A stretch of 13,802 bases of DNA, taken from contig CAYPXR010000096.1 in the NCBI GenBank assembly GCA_964414585.1, forward strand, positions 1 through 13,802, given 5' to 3'. Each line of letters starts with the position of its first letter. The stretch's first letter is position 1. Of this stretch, positions 7,130-13,589 are shown piece by piece. Origin of the DNA: DATEMU01 sp964414585. Its GTDB lineage: Bacteria; Planctomycetota; Phycisphaerae; UBA1845; UTPLA1. Both the position numbers and the translations under genes were made by a program. The notes under the pieces are model-generated. The model was not told where the DNA came from. It saw only the letters and a list, made by a program, of their open reading frames with translations, and made no database searches.

Positions 7130-8400
7130 TCCGGCGGGTGGGCAAGTCGATTCTCCAGATCCCGCTCTGGCTCGCGGGTTGGGTCGGCCGCACGAGTCAG
7201 AACGTCGCCACCGCCTTCGGCCAAATCTGGGCCAACCGCGGACGCTCTCTGCTCACCACGCTCGGCATCATCATCGCCGTCACCGCGATCATCACCGTCG
7301 TCTCCTTCGTCCAGGGCTTCGGCAATTACATGACCAACATGATCCGCGGCTACGGCACGCAATACATGATCGTCCGTCCCGACATCCGCTGGGAGGACCA
7401 GGAGCTGGGCATCGGCAGCGTCACGCTTGATGCCCGCGACGTCGAGGCCGTCCGCGTCGAATGCCCGGACATCCAGCGCCTGACGCCGTTCGTCTTTACC
7501 GAAACGACGGTCTCGTTCGGCCGCGCGACGGCGACACAGGTCCCCACGCGCGGCGTCACCGAGGAATATCAGAGCATCCGCAACTATTACGTCGATCGCG
7601 GGCGCTTTTTCGGCCCGCTCGACGTGGAGAGCCGCGCCAAGGTTTGTGTCATTGGTCGGAGCATTCTCAAACAGCTCGAATCGGACGAATCCATCCTCGG
7701 CGACTACGTGGTCGTGATGGACCAGCGTTTCAAAGTCGTCGGCATCCTCGAACCCAAGGGCAGCTTCATGGGCGACGACCAGGATCAGACGATCATGATC
7801 CCGTCCACGACGATGCTGCAAATGTACCCCGAGTTTCGGGATCGAATTCGCTTTCTCGCGGAAGCCGGCGGAGAGGACCGGATCGACGACGCCTGCGCTC
7901 AGGTCCGCCGCGTCCTGCGCCATCGACACGGTCTGGCCCCCGAGCAGCCCGACGACTTCGAAATCGAGCGGCAGGACCAGATGCTCCGCGAATTCGGTCG
8001 AGTCCGAATGATCGCCACCAGCGTCCTCGCCGGCATCGTCAGCATCTCCCTGATCGTCGGCGGCATCGGCATCATGAACGTCATGTTCGTCTCCGTCAGC
8101 GAACGCACCCGGGAAATCGGCCTGCGCAAAAGCGTCGGCGGTCGTCGGCGCGACATCATGCTCCAGTTCCTGACCGAGGCCGTTGTTCTCAGCACGACCG
8201 GCGGCGCAATCGGCGTCGCCCTCGGCTACATCATCTCCTACATCGCCTCGCTGCACCCAAAAATGGTCGCCATCGACGTCCCGCTCTGGTCCGTCGCCCT
8301 CGCACTCGGTTTCTCCGCCGGCTCGGGCATCCTCTTCGGCATCATCCCCGCGTTTAAGGCCGCCATCCTTCACCCCATCGACGCCCTGAGGCACGAGTGA
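7126..8400 (+). CDS. FtsX/MacB-type ABC transporter permease, copy 1
   Basis: This 424-residue permease has the four-helix layout of the MacB type: membrane segment 1 at about 41-62, a large external domain (about 65-290), then segments at about 296-322, 347-372 and 386-407. The conserved cytoplasmic loop SERTREIGLRKSVGGRRRDI (325-344) follows segment 2 and is the usual contact to the ATPase. The TTLGIIIAV and MIATSVLAGI phrases are typical of the family. The external domain has the MacB periplasmic core pattern (VPTRGVTEEYQSIRNYYVDR, then GRFF). The start overlaps the ATPase stop by four bases. The next gene, four bases downstream, is its close paralogue. The two may form a heterodimer or be alternative homodimers. 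Long ORFs on the opposite strand here are shadows of high third-position GC. Confidence 0.93.
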   Translation: MIRRVGKSILQIPLWLAGWVGRTSQNVATAFGQIWANRGRSLLTTLGIIIAVTAIITVVSFVQGFGNYMTNMIRGYGTQYMIVRPDIRWEDQELGIGSVTLDARDVEAVRVECPDIQRLTPFVFTETTVSFGRATATQVPTRGVTEEYQSIRNYYVDRGRFFGPLDVESRAKVCVIGRSILKQLESDESILGDYVVVMDQRFKVVGILEPKGSFMGDDQDQTIMIPSTTMLQMYPEFRDRIRFLAEAGGEDRIDDACAQVRRVLRHRHGLAPEQPDDFEIERQDQMLREFGRVRMIATSVLAGIVSISLIVGGIGIMNVMFVSVSERTREIGLRKSVGGRRRDIMLQFLTEAVVLSTTGGAIGVALGYIISYIASLHPKMVAIDVPLWSVALALGFSAGSGILFGIIPAFKAAILHPIDALRHE

Positions 8401-8404
8401 CCGC

Positions 8405-9712
8405 ATGAACGCTGCATCGCCCGCCATCCCGCGACGAAACCTGCCGGCAATGTTCGGCGCGCTCGTGCGCCCGATCGATTGGATCGCCGGTCTCGCGGGC
8501 CGTCATGCGCAAAACATCGGAACCGCCTTCGTGCAGATCTGGGCCAACAAGGGCCGCGCCCTGCTCACCACCCTCGGAATCATCATCGCCGTCACCTCCA
8601 CCATCACCGTCGTCTCCATGGTCCAGGGCTTCGGCAATTACGTCACCGACATGCTCCGCGGCTTCGGCACCAACATGCTCTTCGTCTTTCCCTATTCGCC
8701 CAGCGACGAGCACGGCATGATGCTGGGCCGCGTCGTTCTCGACTTGCAGGACGTCCGCGCCGTCGGCGCGCGCTGCGACAAGATCCGCCGGATCACGCCG
8801 CTCGTCTTCAACAACGCCACCGTCGAATTCGGCCGACAGAAAATCGCCGACATCCCGTTGCGCGGGGCGACCGAGGAATATCAGCCGATCCGCCGCTTCT
8901 TCGTCGACAAGGGGCGGTTCTTCTCCCCGATCGAGGTGGACGAGGCCGCCTACGTCTGCGTCCTGGGCCGCGACGTCCTGCGGCTCCTCCAATGCGACGA
9001 ACACGTCGTCGGCGAGCACGTCTATCTCAACGGCCAGCGCTTCCTGGTCCTCGGCTTGCTCGAAGCCAAAGGCACCATGATGGGCGAAAGCCAGGACAAA
9101 GTGATCCTCATCCCCTACACCACCGCGATCAAGCTCTCCCCCATGTCGCAATATTTCATGCCGTTCATGGCCGAAGCGACCGGAGAGACCGACATCGAGG
9201 AGTGCAGCCTGCAACTGACGCGCGTCCTGCGCGAGCGACACAAGCTCCAGCCCGGCGATCCCAACGATTTCAAGGTGCTCCGTCAGGACGAGTTCCTGCG
9301 CGACTTCGACCGCGTCAAGATGATCGCCACGAGCGTCCTCGCCGGCATCGTCGGCATCTCCCTCATCGTCGGCGGCATCGGAGTCATGAACGTCATGCTC
9401 GTCTCCGTCACCGAGCGCACCCGCGAGATCGGTCTGCGCAAAAGCGTCGGCGGTCGTCGCCGCGACATCCTCCTGCAATTCCTCACCGAAGCCGTCGTCC
9501 TCGCCACCGTCGGCGGCACGATCGGCATCGCCCTCGGCTACTCGTTCTGCTACGTCGCCACGCTCCACCCGTCGATGGTGAAAGTGACCGTCCCCCTATG
9601 GGCCGTGGCCCTCGGTCTCTCCTTCTCCGCCGGCGTCGGCGTCCTCTTCGGCATCATCCCCGCCTTCAAAGCCGCGATCCTCCACCCCATCGACGCCCTC
9701 CGCCATGAGTAA
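8405..9712 (+). CDS. FtsX/MacB-type ABC transporter permease, copy 2 (tandem paralogue)
   Basis: This 435-residue permease has the same layout: membrane segment 1 at about 52-73, an external domain, then segments near 307-333, 358-383 and 397-418. It shares long near-identical stretches with copy 1, including TERTREIGLRKSVGGRRRDI versus SERTREIGLRKSVGGRRRDI and the identical final 19 residues FGIIPAFKAAILHPIDALR-HE. The external domain and the first ~20 residues differ more, which points to tandem duplication followed by divergence of the part that meets substrate or adaptor. It is the last gene of the operon; an intrinsic terminator starts 11 bases after its stop codon. Confidence 0.93.
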   Translation: MNAASPAIPRRNLPAMFGALVRPIDWIAGLAGRHAQNIGTAFVQIWANKGRALLTTLGIIIAVTSTITVVSMVQGFGNYVTDMLRGFGTNMLFVFPYSPSDEHGMMLGRVVLDLQDVRAVGARCDKIRRITPLVFNNATVEFGRQKIADIPLRGATEEYQPIRRFFVDKGRFFSPIEVDEAAYVCVLGRDVLRLLQCDEHVVGEHVYLNGQRFLVLGLLEAKGTMMGESQDKVILIPYTTAIKLSPMSQYFMPFMAEATGETDIEECSLQLTRVLRERHKLQPGDPNDFKVLRQDEFLRDFDRVKMIATSVLAGIVGISLIVGGIGVMNVMLVSVTERTREIGLRKSVGGRRRDILLQFLTEAVVLATVGGTIGIALGYSFCYVATLHPSMVKVTVPLWAVALGLSFSAGVGVLFGIIPAFKAAILHPIDALRHE

Positions 9713-9723
9713 GGAGCCTGGGG

Positions 9724-9746
9724 GACCGGCCTCTGGTCGGTCTTTT
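9724..9746 (+). terminator. Intrinsic terminator of the export operon
   Basis: GACCGGCC, loop TCT, then GGTCGGTC forms an 8-base-pair stem with one G-U pair, immediately followed by TTTT. Its position just after the last permease gene fits the end of the operon. Confidence 0.75.
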
Positions 9747-9756
9747 CCGTTCCGCG

Positions 9757-9833
9757 CCGGCCCGACGCGCCAGCGAGGGAACCTCACGAATAGGGAAAGG
9801 GAGGGCGAGGCTCCCGCCGAGCCATGTGCCGCG
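9757..9833 (+). repeat. Probable dispersed intergenic repeat
   Basis: This stretch has two parts, CGACGCGCCAGCGAGGGAA (9760-9778) and GGGCGAGGCTCCCGCCGAGC (9803-9822). When translated they give the phrases SLARRAG and EGEAPAEP or GSAGASPS. From memory, such phrases recur in spurious ORFs across planctomycete and verrucomicrobial genomes, which suggests a common intergenic repeat. The second part contains a short inverted repeat (GGC-GAGGCTCCC-GCC). The claim of dispersal is from recall, not from this window, where only one copy is seen. Confidence 0.4.
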
Positions 9834-9882
9834 TACACGCTCCCGCGTCGACAAACATCCCGCGCATCTCCAAAATACCCCC

Positions 9883-10279
9883 ATGCCGCCGGGCCAGCTC
9901 ACCCCCGTTGAATTCGTCGCCAAGTGGTCGCCTATCAAGCTGCCCGAGCGCGCCGCCAGCCAGGAACACTTCCTCGATTTGTGCCGGATGCTCGGCCAGC
10001 CGACCCCCGCCGAACACGACGCGACCGGGGCCGAATACACCTTTGAGAAGGGCGTCGCCGTCTCCGGGGCCGCGTCCGCCGGGTCGCAAGGCGAGTACGG
10101 CTTTGCCGATGTCTGGTGGCGCGGCAAGTTCGCCTGGGAATACAAGCGCCGGGGGAAATACCGCGACCTGTCCGACGCCTACCGCCAGCTCTGCCAGTAC
10201 CGCGAAGCCCTCGATAACCCGCCGCTCTTGATCGTCAGCGACATCGCCAACACCGAGATCCACAGCAACTTCACAGGTG
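9883..10279 (+). pseudogene. MmeI-like restriction-methylation enzyme, N-terminal nuclease fragment
   Basis: From the ATG at 9883 about 131 residues match the start of the large MmeI-type (type IIL-like) fused RM enzymes, normally about 900 residues: LTPVEFVAKW, ERAASQEHFLDLCRMLGQPT, YTFEKG, LCQYREALDNPPLLIVSD and TEIHSNFTG. The PD-(D/E)XK nuclease core is intact: D76 in FADVWWRG, then E86-Y-K88 in FAWEYK, the D-X9-ExK spacing of MmeI. After TG at about 10277 the similarity stops and the frame runs through unrelated sequence to a stop at 10399-10401. The helical linker, methyltransferase and recognition domains are missing, while the matching C-terminal end appears at 12961-13260. The upstream ATG-like start at 9826 falls in the repeat and is unlikely. 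No strong ribosome site is seen before 9883. The truncated ORF could still yield a ~173-residue product with a complete nuclease core. Confidence 0.85.
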
Positions 10280-10292
10280 GACGCAAGAAATA

Positions 10293-10332
10293 TTGCGCTC
10301 GGTATCGCAACCTATCTTGTTCTCCGTACAAT
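10293..10332 (+). promoter_or_regulatory. Possible promoter and operator of the two-gene RM cassette
   Basis: An inverted repeat TTGCG-8 bases-CGCAA (10293-10310) lies just before a -10-like TACAAT (10327-10332), 43 bases before the first cassette gene. No good -35 hexamer is present at 16-18 bases, so the promoter would be weak or activator-dependent. The inverted repeat could bind a regulator. Confidence 0.25.
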
Positions 10333-10375
10333 GCCCCTCGCAAATTAGTATCCTGGTTCCAAACGAGCGATTTTC

Positions 10376-11917
10376 ATGGCGCGTCTCGCCTTCAAGCCTG
10401 ATTCAAGCTTTTTCCGAAAAATCGCCATAGGCGCGGTGGGAACACGAGCGGTTTGTGCTGATCTTGCCCGGCACGGACACGAGATGGTCGAGTTAGAACG
10501 AGGATCAACCGACACCAAACTATGGAAAGAAGTGAAGCGAAAGCGTGTCCGTATCCCCGATCTAATCTGTTTGAATTGCGGCCTACGCGTTGAGAGCCGC
10601 ACCAAGAGCGATCCGGAACTTTCGATGTCGCACAGCCCCGGTGAAGAGGCGCGCGCATGGGATTTCGGAATGGTCGATCATGACGTAATCGCATTCCCGA
10701 TTTGCGGGGTGACAGAGGAATCATATTGGAGCAGTGGCCGGCTCCATGGCGAGGGCTCCTATTGGCGTGAGAAGAACTTAGTCCACTGGGAACTCCGAGG
10801 TGCAATCAACTACTTCACTGTCGAAGCGTTCCGTTCCGTTCCAGCATCTCGTTCGAGCAAAAAGGGAGTTACGGAAGGTTCCGAGACAAGCATCGCATGG
10901 AGCGCAATATTCTCATCGCGCAGGGGAGTTGTTGAAGCTGCGACCCCCGATCGAATAACGATTCGGCGAGCATCTGATGGCCACCGCTATACTTGGAAAG
11001 CTCCTCTAGGCGTGCGAGTCGCGGTCGCCTCCGGCCAAAATATTCACCAGAACCAGGTCATCGCTTCAGCCGTACCTCCGCTTACGGAGCTTTCGTGCCC
11101 CGGGAGCCTTGTTGAGAAACAGATTCCACAGCTTCTTAGGTCGCGCGAACGCACCGTTCGATTCGCAGGCACGAAGCTTGCACGCTTGCGTCGTGTACTC
11201 GACGTTCAAGGTGACGTATCGACCCTTGCTGCCGATGCGGAGGAAGACGTCTATACCCGTCTTGAGGCCGCGTCTTATCTCGTGTCTGTTTGCGGCTACT
11301 CGGCCCGGGTTCTATTTGATTCATTCAGCACAAGCGCTGATCAACAGACTCAGCTTGAAGCTATTATTGCACTCGGAGAAGCCGCGACGGACGATGCAAT
11401 TGCTTTTCTTGCATCTGTACTTGACGACTGCAATCGGCCCTATTTCTTACGAAGCGCTGCAGCGTGGTCGCTTAGTCGCGTCAACAAACCCGATGCTATA
11501 AGGCGACTAATTCGTGCCTTCACAGACGTTGATCGTAGCATTCGAGAGGAGGCACTCGAAGGCATCGTTTCTGTTGGCGGTCCTGCCATTCCGTTGTTGC
11601 TCACTGGACTTCGCAACTTGGATTCCGAAATTGCAGCCGGCTGCGCCGAGTCCCTCCGACAACAAGATGAGCTGCCGAACGAAGTACTCGCTGCGATACT
11701 CGCCGATTTTCGCTCTGGTTCAGCGTCATCGTGGACGACTTGGCTCGTTGGGCAGCTTCCGCGAGAACGTGTCGCAAGCGCGATCGCCGACATTCAAAGC
11801 ACCGCTCCACATCTTCACTACGCCGTGTCCGTGCTTTGGTCGTTCGTCGAAAGTTGGATTTCACGGCGATGGGAGTTGTCCACACTTTCCGGCCAGGGGG
11901 TGCCGTCCCGTGTTTGA
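10376..11917 (+). CDS. Putative restriction endonuclease: PD-(D/E)XK-like region plus HEAT-like repeats
   Basis: This 513-residue protein lies directly upstream of, and overlaps by 8 bases, a DNA methyltransferase, so the natural guess is the cleaving partner. The N-terminus (11-110) has FFRKIAIGAVGTRAVCADLA, acidic residues in HEMVELE (35-41), then RIPDLICLNCGLRVESRTK (59-77). The PD (61-62) and E73...K77 resemble a PD-(D/E)XK core with an offset lysine, and the C-x-x-C (65-68) between them could bind metal. A beta-rich segment lies at about 190-235. Residues ~285-430 are HEAT-like helical pairs (LEAASYLVSVCG, LEAIIALGEAATDDAIAFLA, LRSAAAWSLSRVNKPDAIRR, REEALEGIVSVGGPAIPLLL), likely for protein or DNA contact. 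The start is ATG 10376; an in-frame TAG at 10346 leaves no earlier option. Base composition is lower in GC than the flanks (30 of 60 at 11341-11400), suggesting transfer. Nuclease activity is inferred, not shown; it could instead be a regulatory or recognition subunit. Confidence 0.8.
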   Translation: MARLAFKPDSSFFRKIAIGAVGTRAVCADLARHGHEMVELERGSTDTKLWKEVKRKRVRIPDLICLNCGLRVESRTKSDPELSMSHSPGEEARAWDFGMVDHDVIAFPICGVTEESYWSSGRLHGEGSYWREKNLVHWELRGAINYFTVEAFRSVPASRSSKKGVTEGSETSIAWSAIFSSRRGVVEAATPDRITIRRASDGHRYTWKAPLGVRVAVASGQNIHQNQVIASAVPPLTELSCPGSLVEKQIPQLLRSRERTVRFAGTKLARLRRVLDVQGDVSTLAADAEEDVYTRLEAASYLVSVCGYSARVLFDSFSTSADQQTQLEAIIALGEAATDDAIAFLASVLDDCNRPYFLRSAAAWSLSRVNKPDAIRRLIRAFTDVDRSIREEALEGIVSVGGPAIPLLLTGLRNLDSEIAAGCAESLRQQDELPNEVLAAILADFRSGSASSWTTWLVGQLPRERVASAIADIQSTAPHLHYAVSVLWSFVESWISRRWELSTLSGQGVPSRV

Positions 11918-12917
11918 CTTCGCCGAGCAACTTACACTCTATCGAACCAGCCTCGGCGCCCAGCTTTGCGCTAATAGCCTGGATGTACTCATTCACCTTC
12001 CGGCGCAGAGCGTCGACCTCATTATCACGAGTCCGCCCTTTGCCCTCCTTAGACAAAAGAGTTACGGAAATGAGGACCAGGCTACATACGTCGAGTGGCT
12101 AATTGAATTTGGCCGAGCCGCATTGACAGCACTAAAGGAGACGGGGAGCTTCGTCTTGGATCTCGGAGGTGCATACCAACGTGGGCGTCCCGTAAGATCG
12201 CTTTACAATTATCGTGTCCTGCTAGAGTTTTGTGATAGGCTCGGCTATCGCCTAGCGGAAGAGTTTTTCTGGTACAACCCTGCAAAGTTGCCCTCTCCAA
12301 TCGAGTGGGTGAACAAACGCAAGCTCCGCGCCAAGGATGCGGTAAACACTGTATGGTGGTTCTCAAAAAGCGACCATCCAAAAGCTGACGTTACACAGGT
12401 GTTAGTGCCCTATTCCGAGCGAATGAAGACGCTTCTCAAGAACCCAACCAAGTTCTATACGCCGAAGGGCCGGCCATCGGGTCACGAAATCGCGGACGCA
12501 TTCGGCCGTGACAACGGAGGGGCCATTCCCTCGAACCTGCTCCAAATTCCGAATACAGAAAGCAACTCTCATTATCTACGAACGTGCAAGATTCTGGGCT
12601 ACGAAAGTCACCCAGCTCGTTTTCCCGTCGAACTACCTCGTTTTTTCATCAAGTTTCTTTCTGACCCAGGAGACGTAGTAGTTGACATCTTTTCGGGATC
12701 GAATACGACTGGAAAGGCGGCCGAGGAACTTGGTCGTCGGTGGATCAGCATCGACACGGATCGCGGCCATGCCATGCTTTCAGCCATTCGATTCCTTGAG
12801 AATTACAACGATTCCGCCATTCGTCAAACACTCAACAGAATAGACGCTGGTATGAGTCCGCTTATCAGGCGACATGTGGCAGTAGATCAGCCAGTCCTTT
12901 TCGATGAATGTCTTTAA
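11910..12917 (+). CDS. Beta-class DNA methyltransferase (probably N4-cytosine)
   Basis: This 335-residue enzyme should transfer a methyl group from S-adenosylmethionine to DNA. The catalytic motif IV DLIITSPPF (36-44) comes first, and the AdoMet-binding motif I DVVVDIFSGSNTTGKAAEEL (255-274) comes near the end, preceded by HPARFPVELP (234-243). This order marks the beta group. SPPF rather than DPPY is usual for N4-cytosine enzymes, though N6-adenine cannot be excluded. The middle (about 120-225) would recognise the target. I set the start at GTG 11910, which gives an LTLY-x-x-S N-terminus typical of the family. It lies 9 bases after AGGGGG (11895-11900) and overlaps the upstream stop by 8 bases, implying coupled translation. 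The same frame is open back to 11514 but that part is out-of-frame nuclease gene. Its likely role is to protect host DNA from the upstream nuclease. Confidence 0.9.
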   Translation: MFDFAEQLTLYRTSLGAQLCANSLDVLIHLPAQSVDLIITSPPFALLRQKSYGNEDQATYVEWLIEFGRAALTALKETGSFVLDLGGAYQRGRPVRSLYNYRVLLEFCDRLGYRLAEEFFWYNPAKLPSPIEWVNKRKLRAKDAVNTVWWFSKSDHPKADVTQVLVPYSERMKTLLKNPTKFYTPKGRPSGHEIADAFGRDNGGAIPSNLLQIPNTESNSHYLRTCKILGYESHPARFPVELPRFFIKFLSDPGDVVVDIFSGSNTTGKAAEELGRRWISIDTDRGHAMLSAIRFLENYNDSAIRQTLNRIDAGMSPLIRRHVAVDQPVLFDECL

Positions 12918-12960
12918 GACCGTTACTTGTACCCGCCCGCTCATTCGTCAATCGGCCATC

Positions 12961-13260
12961 ATGGCGCGGGCGGCGCAGGATGCCCGCCTCAAAAAGCGCA
13001 CGCTCACGAATCTCTACAACGAGCGCCCGACATGGCTCCGTCTCGCCCACGATCGCCTGGACCGCGCCGTCCTCGCCGCCTACGCCGCGACCGACCCCGC
13101 TGGCGAATGGTCCGAAGACTGGGCCGAAGTCTGGACCGAAACCGGGGCCGGTCAACCCCTCCCCGCCGCCCACGCCCTCACCGCCCGCCGCGCCGAAACC
13201 GACCAGCGTGTTTTGGCGAATCTATTGCGTCTGAATCTGGCCAGGGCGGGGAAGGAATGA
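12961..13260 (+). pseudogene. MmeI-like restriction-methylation enzyme, C-terminal fragment
   Basis: About 100 residues match the extreme C-terminus of the MmeI-like fused RM enzymes: LKKRTLTNLYNERPTWLRLA, LDRAVLAAYAATDP, WSEDWAEVW and the ending VLANLLRLNLARAGKE. The GC-rich composition (46 of 60 at 13021-13080) matches the N-terminal fragment at 9883-10279 and contrasts with the genes between. The two pieces are therefore probably the two ends of one gene whose ~650-700-residue middle was replaced. The exact left border is uncertain; homology is firm from about 12985. An in-frame ATG at 12904, overlapping the end of the methyltransferase gene by 14 bases, could allow translation of a 118-residue product coupled to the methyltransferase. 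Confidence 0.8.
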
Positions 13261-13267
13261 TTGGCGC

Positions 13268-13295
13268 AAAAAAACAGGCAGCCATGTAGGCTGCC
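13268..13295 (-). terminator. Minus-strand intrinsic terminator with no evident gene
   Basis: Read on the minus strand, GGCAGCC-TACAT-GGCTGCC forms a perfect 7-base-pair stem, followed by TG and then seven T. This is a strong terminator for leftward transcription. No protein gene on the minus strand between here and the window end is supported, so it may end a small RNA or read-through transcripts. A smaller hairpin, CCCGC-5-GCGGG (13299-13313), lies next to it. Confidence 0.6.
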
Positions 13296-13327
13296 CAACC
13301 CGCACAAGGCGGGGGAGTCGTACCAAC

Positions 13328-13357
13328 AAACTATGGGATTCCATAGTCGCCCGTCAA
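13328..13357 (-). promoter_or_regulatory. Possible minus-strand promoter with internal palindrome
   Basis: On the minus strand TTGACG (13352-13357) is a good -35 match, followed after 18 bases by a weak -10, TAGTTT (13328-13333). Between them sits a perfect inverted repeat CTATGG-GATT-CCATAG (13331-13346), placed like an operator. A transcript from here would reach the terminator at 13268 after about 55 bases. The promoter is weak evidence on its own. Confidence 0.25.
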
Positions 13358-13466
13358 GTGTATCGACGCGCCGCCCTCCTTTTTCAAGCAATTCCGCCCA
13401 AAGCCCGGCCGCGACTTGATTTGTGGATGGCACGTCCGAGTCGGTTCTTCGGCCCCCGCCGCGACC

Positions 13467-13496
13467 TTGCTTCACCGTCATCGAAGCGGGTACGAT
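13467..13496 (+). promoter_or_regulatory. Possible promoter of the structured RNA
   Basis: TTGCTT (13467-13472) and TACGAT (13491-13496) are separated by 18 bases, a weak sigma-70-like pair (3 of 6 and 4 of 6 matches). The predicted start, near 13500-13503, coincides with the first base of the folded element. An alternative reading of the same bases is a hairpin, CTTGCTTC/GAAGCGGG. Confidence 0.3.
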
Positions 13497-13499
13497 TTA

Positions 13500-13589
13500 G
13501 GCCGGTCCCCACAAGAGAGCCTCCTTTCTCTAACTCTCCGGCCCGAGAGTGTGGGACCCGGCCCCGCCGCAACGGCGGGGCTCTTTTTT
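13500..13589 (+). ncRNA. Candidate structured small RNA or leader RNA (three-way junction plus terminator)
   Basis: About 90 bases fold by eye into a three-way junction. The closing stem pairs GGTCCC-c-ACA (13504-13513, hand-aligned from GGTCCCCACA) with TGTGGGACC (13550-13558). Arm 1 is AGAGA/TCTCT (13514-13518 and 13527-13531) with loop GCCTCCTT. Arm 2 is CTCTC/GAGAG (13534-13538 and 13545-13549). A strong terminator follows. The first loop carries CCUCC, an anti-Shine-Dalgarno sequence, a feature of some regulatory RNAs that block ribosome sites. I do not recognise a known RNA family. It may be a free small RNA or an attenuator leader of the zinc-ribbon gene, 25 bases downstream. GGCC at 13500-13503 can also pair with 13560-13563, which overlaps the terminator stem, so competing folds are possible. 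Confidence 0.4.
13561..13589 (+). terminator. Strong intrinsic terminator
   Basis: GCCCCGCCG, loop CAA, then CGGCGGGGC gives a perfect 9-base-pair stem followed by TC and six T. It ends the structured RNA, or acts as an attenuator in front of the zinc-ribbon gene. No protein gene ends just before it (nearest upstream stop is at 13260). Confidence 0.8.

Noticed and set aside
7024..8427. 467-codon open frame on the minus strand antisense to the first permease
   Set aside because: It is a shadow of strong third-position GC in the permease genes. The product is a monotonous run of Asp, Gly, Ala and Glu with no family features, and the plus-strand frame is a clear permease.
8354..9568. 404-codon open frame on the minus strand antisense to the second permease
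   Set aside because: Same cause and same low-complexity acidic product; the plus-strand gene is certain.
11514..11909. N-terminal extension of the methyltransferase frame
   Set aside because: It overlaps the well-supported HEAT-domain gene in another frame, shows no methyltransferase features, and a well-placed GTG with an AGGGGG site exists at 11910.
12082..12381. Minus-strand 99-codon frame inside the methyltransferase gene
   Set aside because: It is antisense to a certain gene and shows no recognisable features.
10277..12960. An insertion sequence or transposon as the source of the RM cassette
   Set aside because: There is no transposase or integrase gene, no terminal inverted repeat and no target duplication at the junctions, and the host gene lost its middle rather than being simply split.
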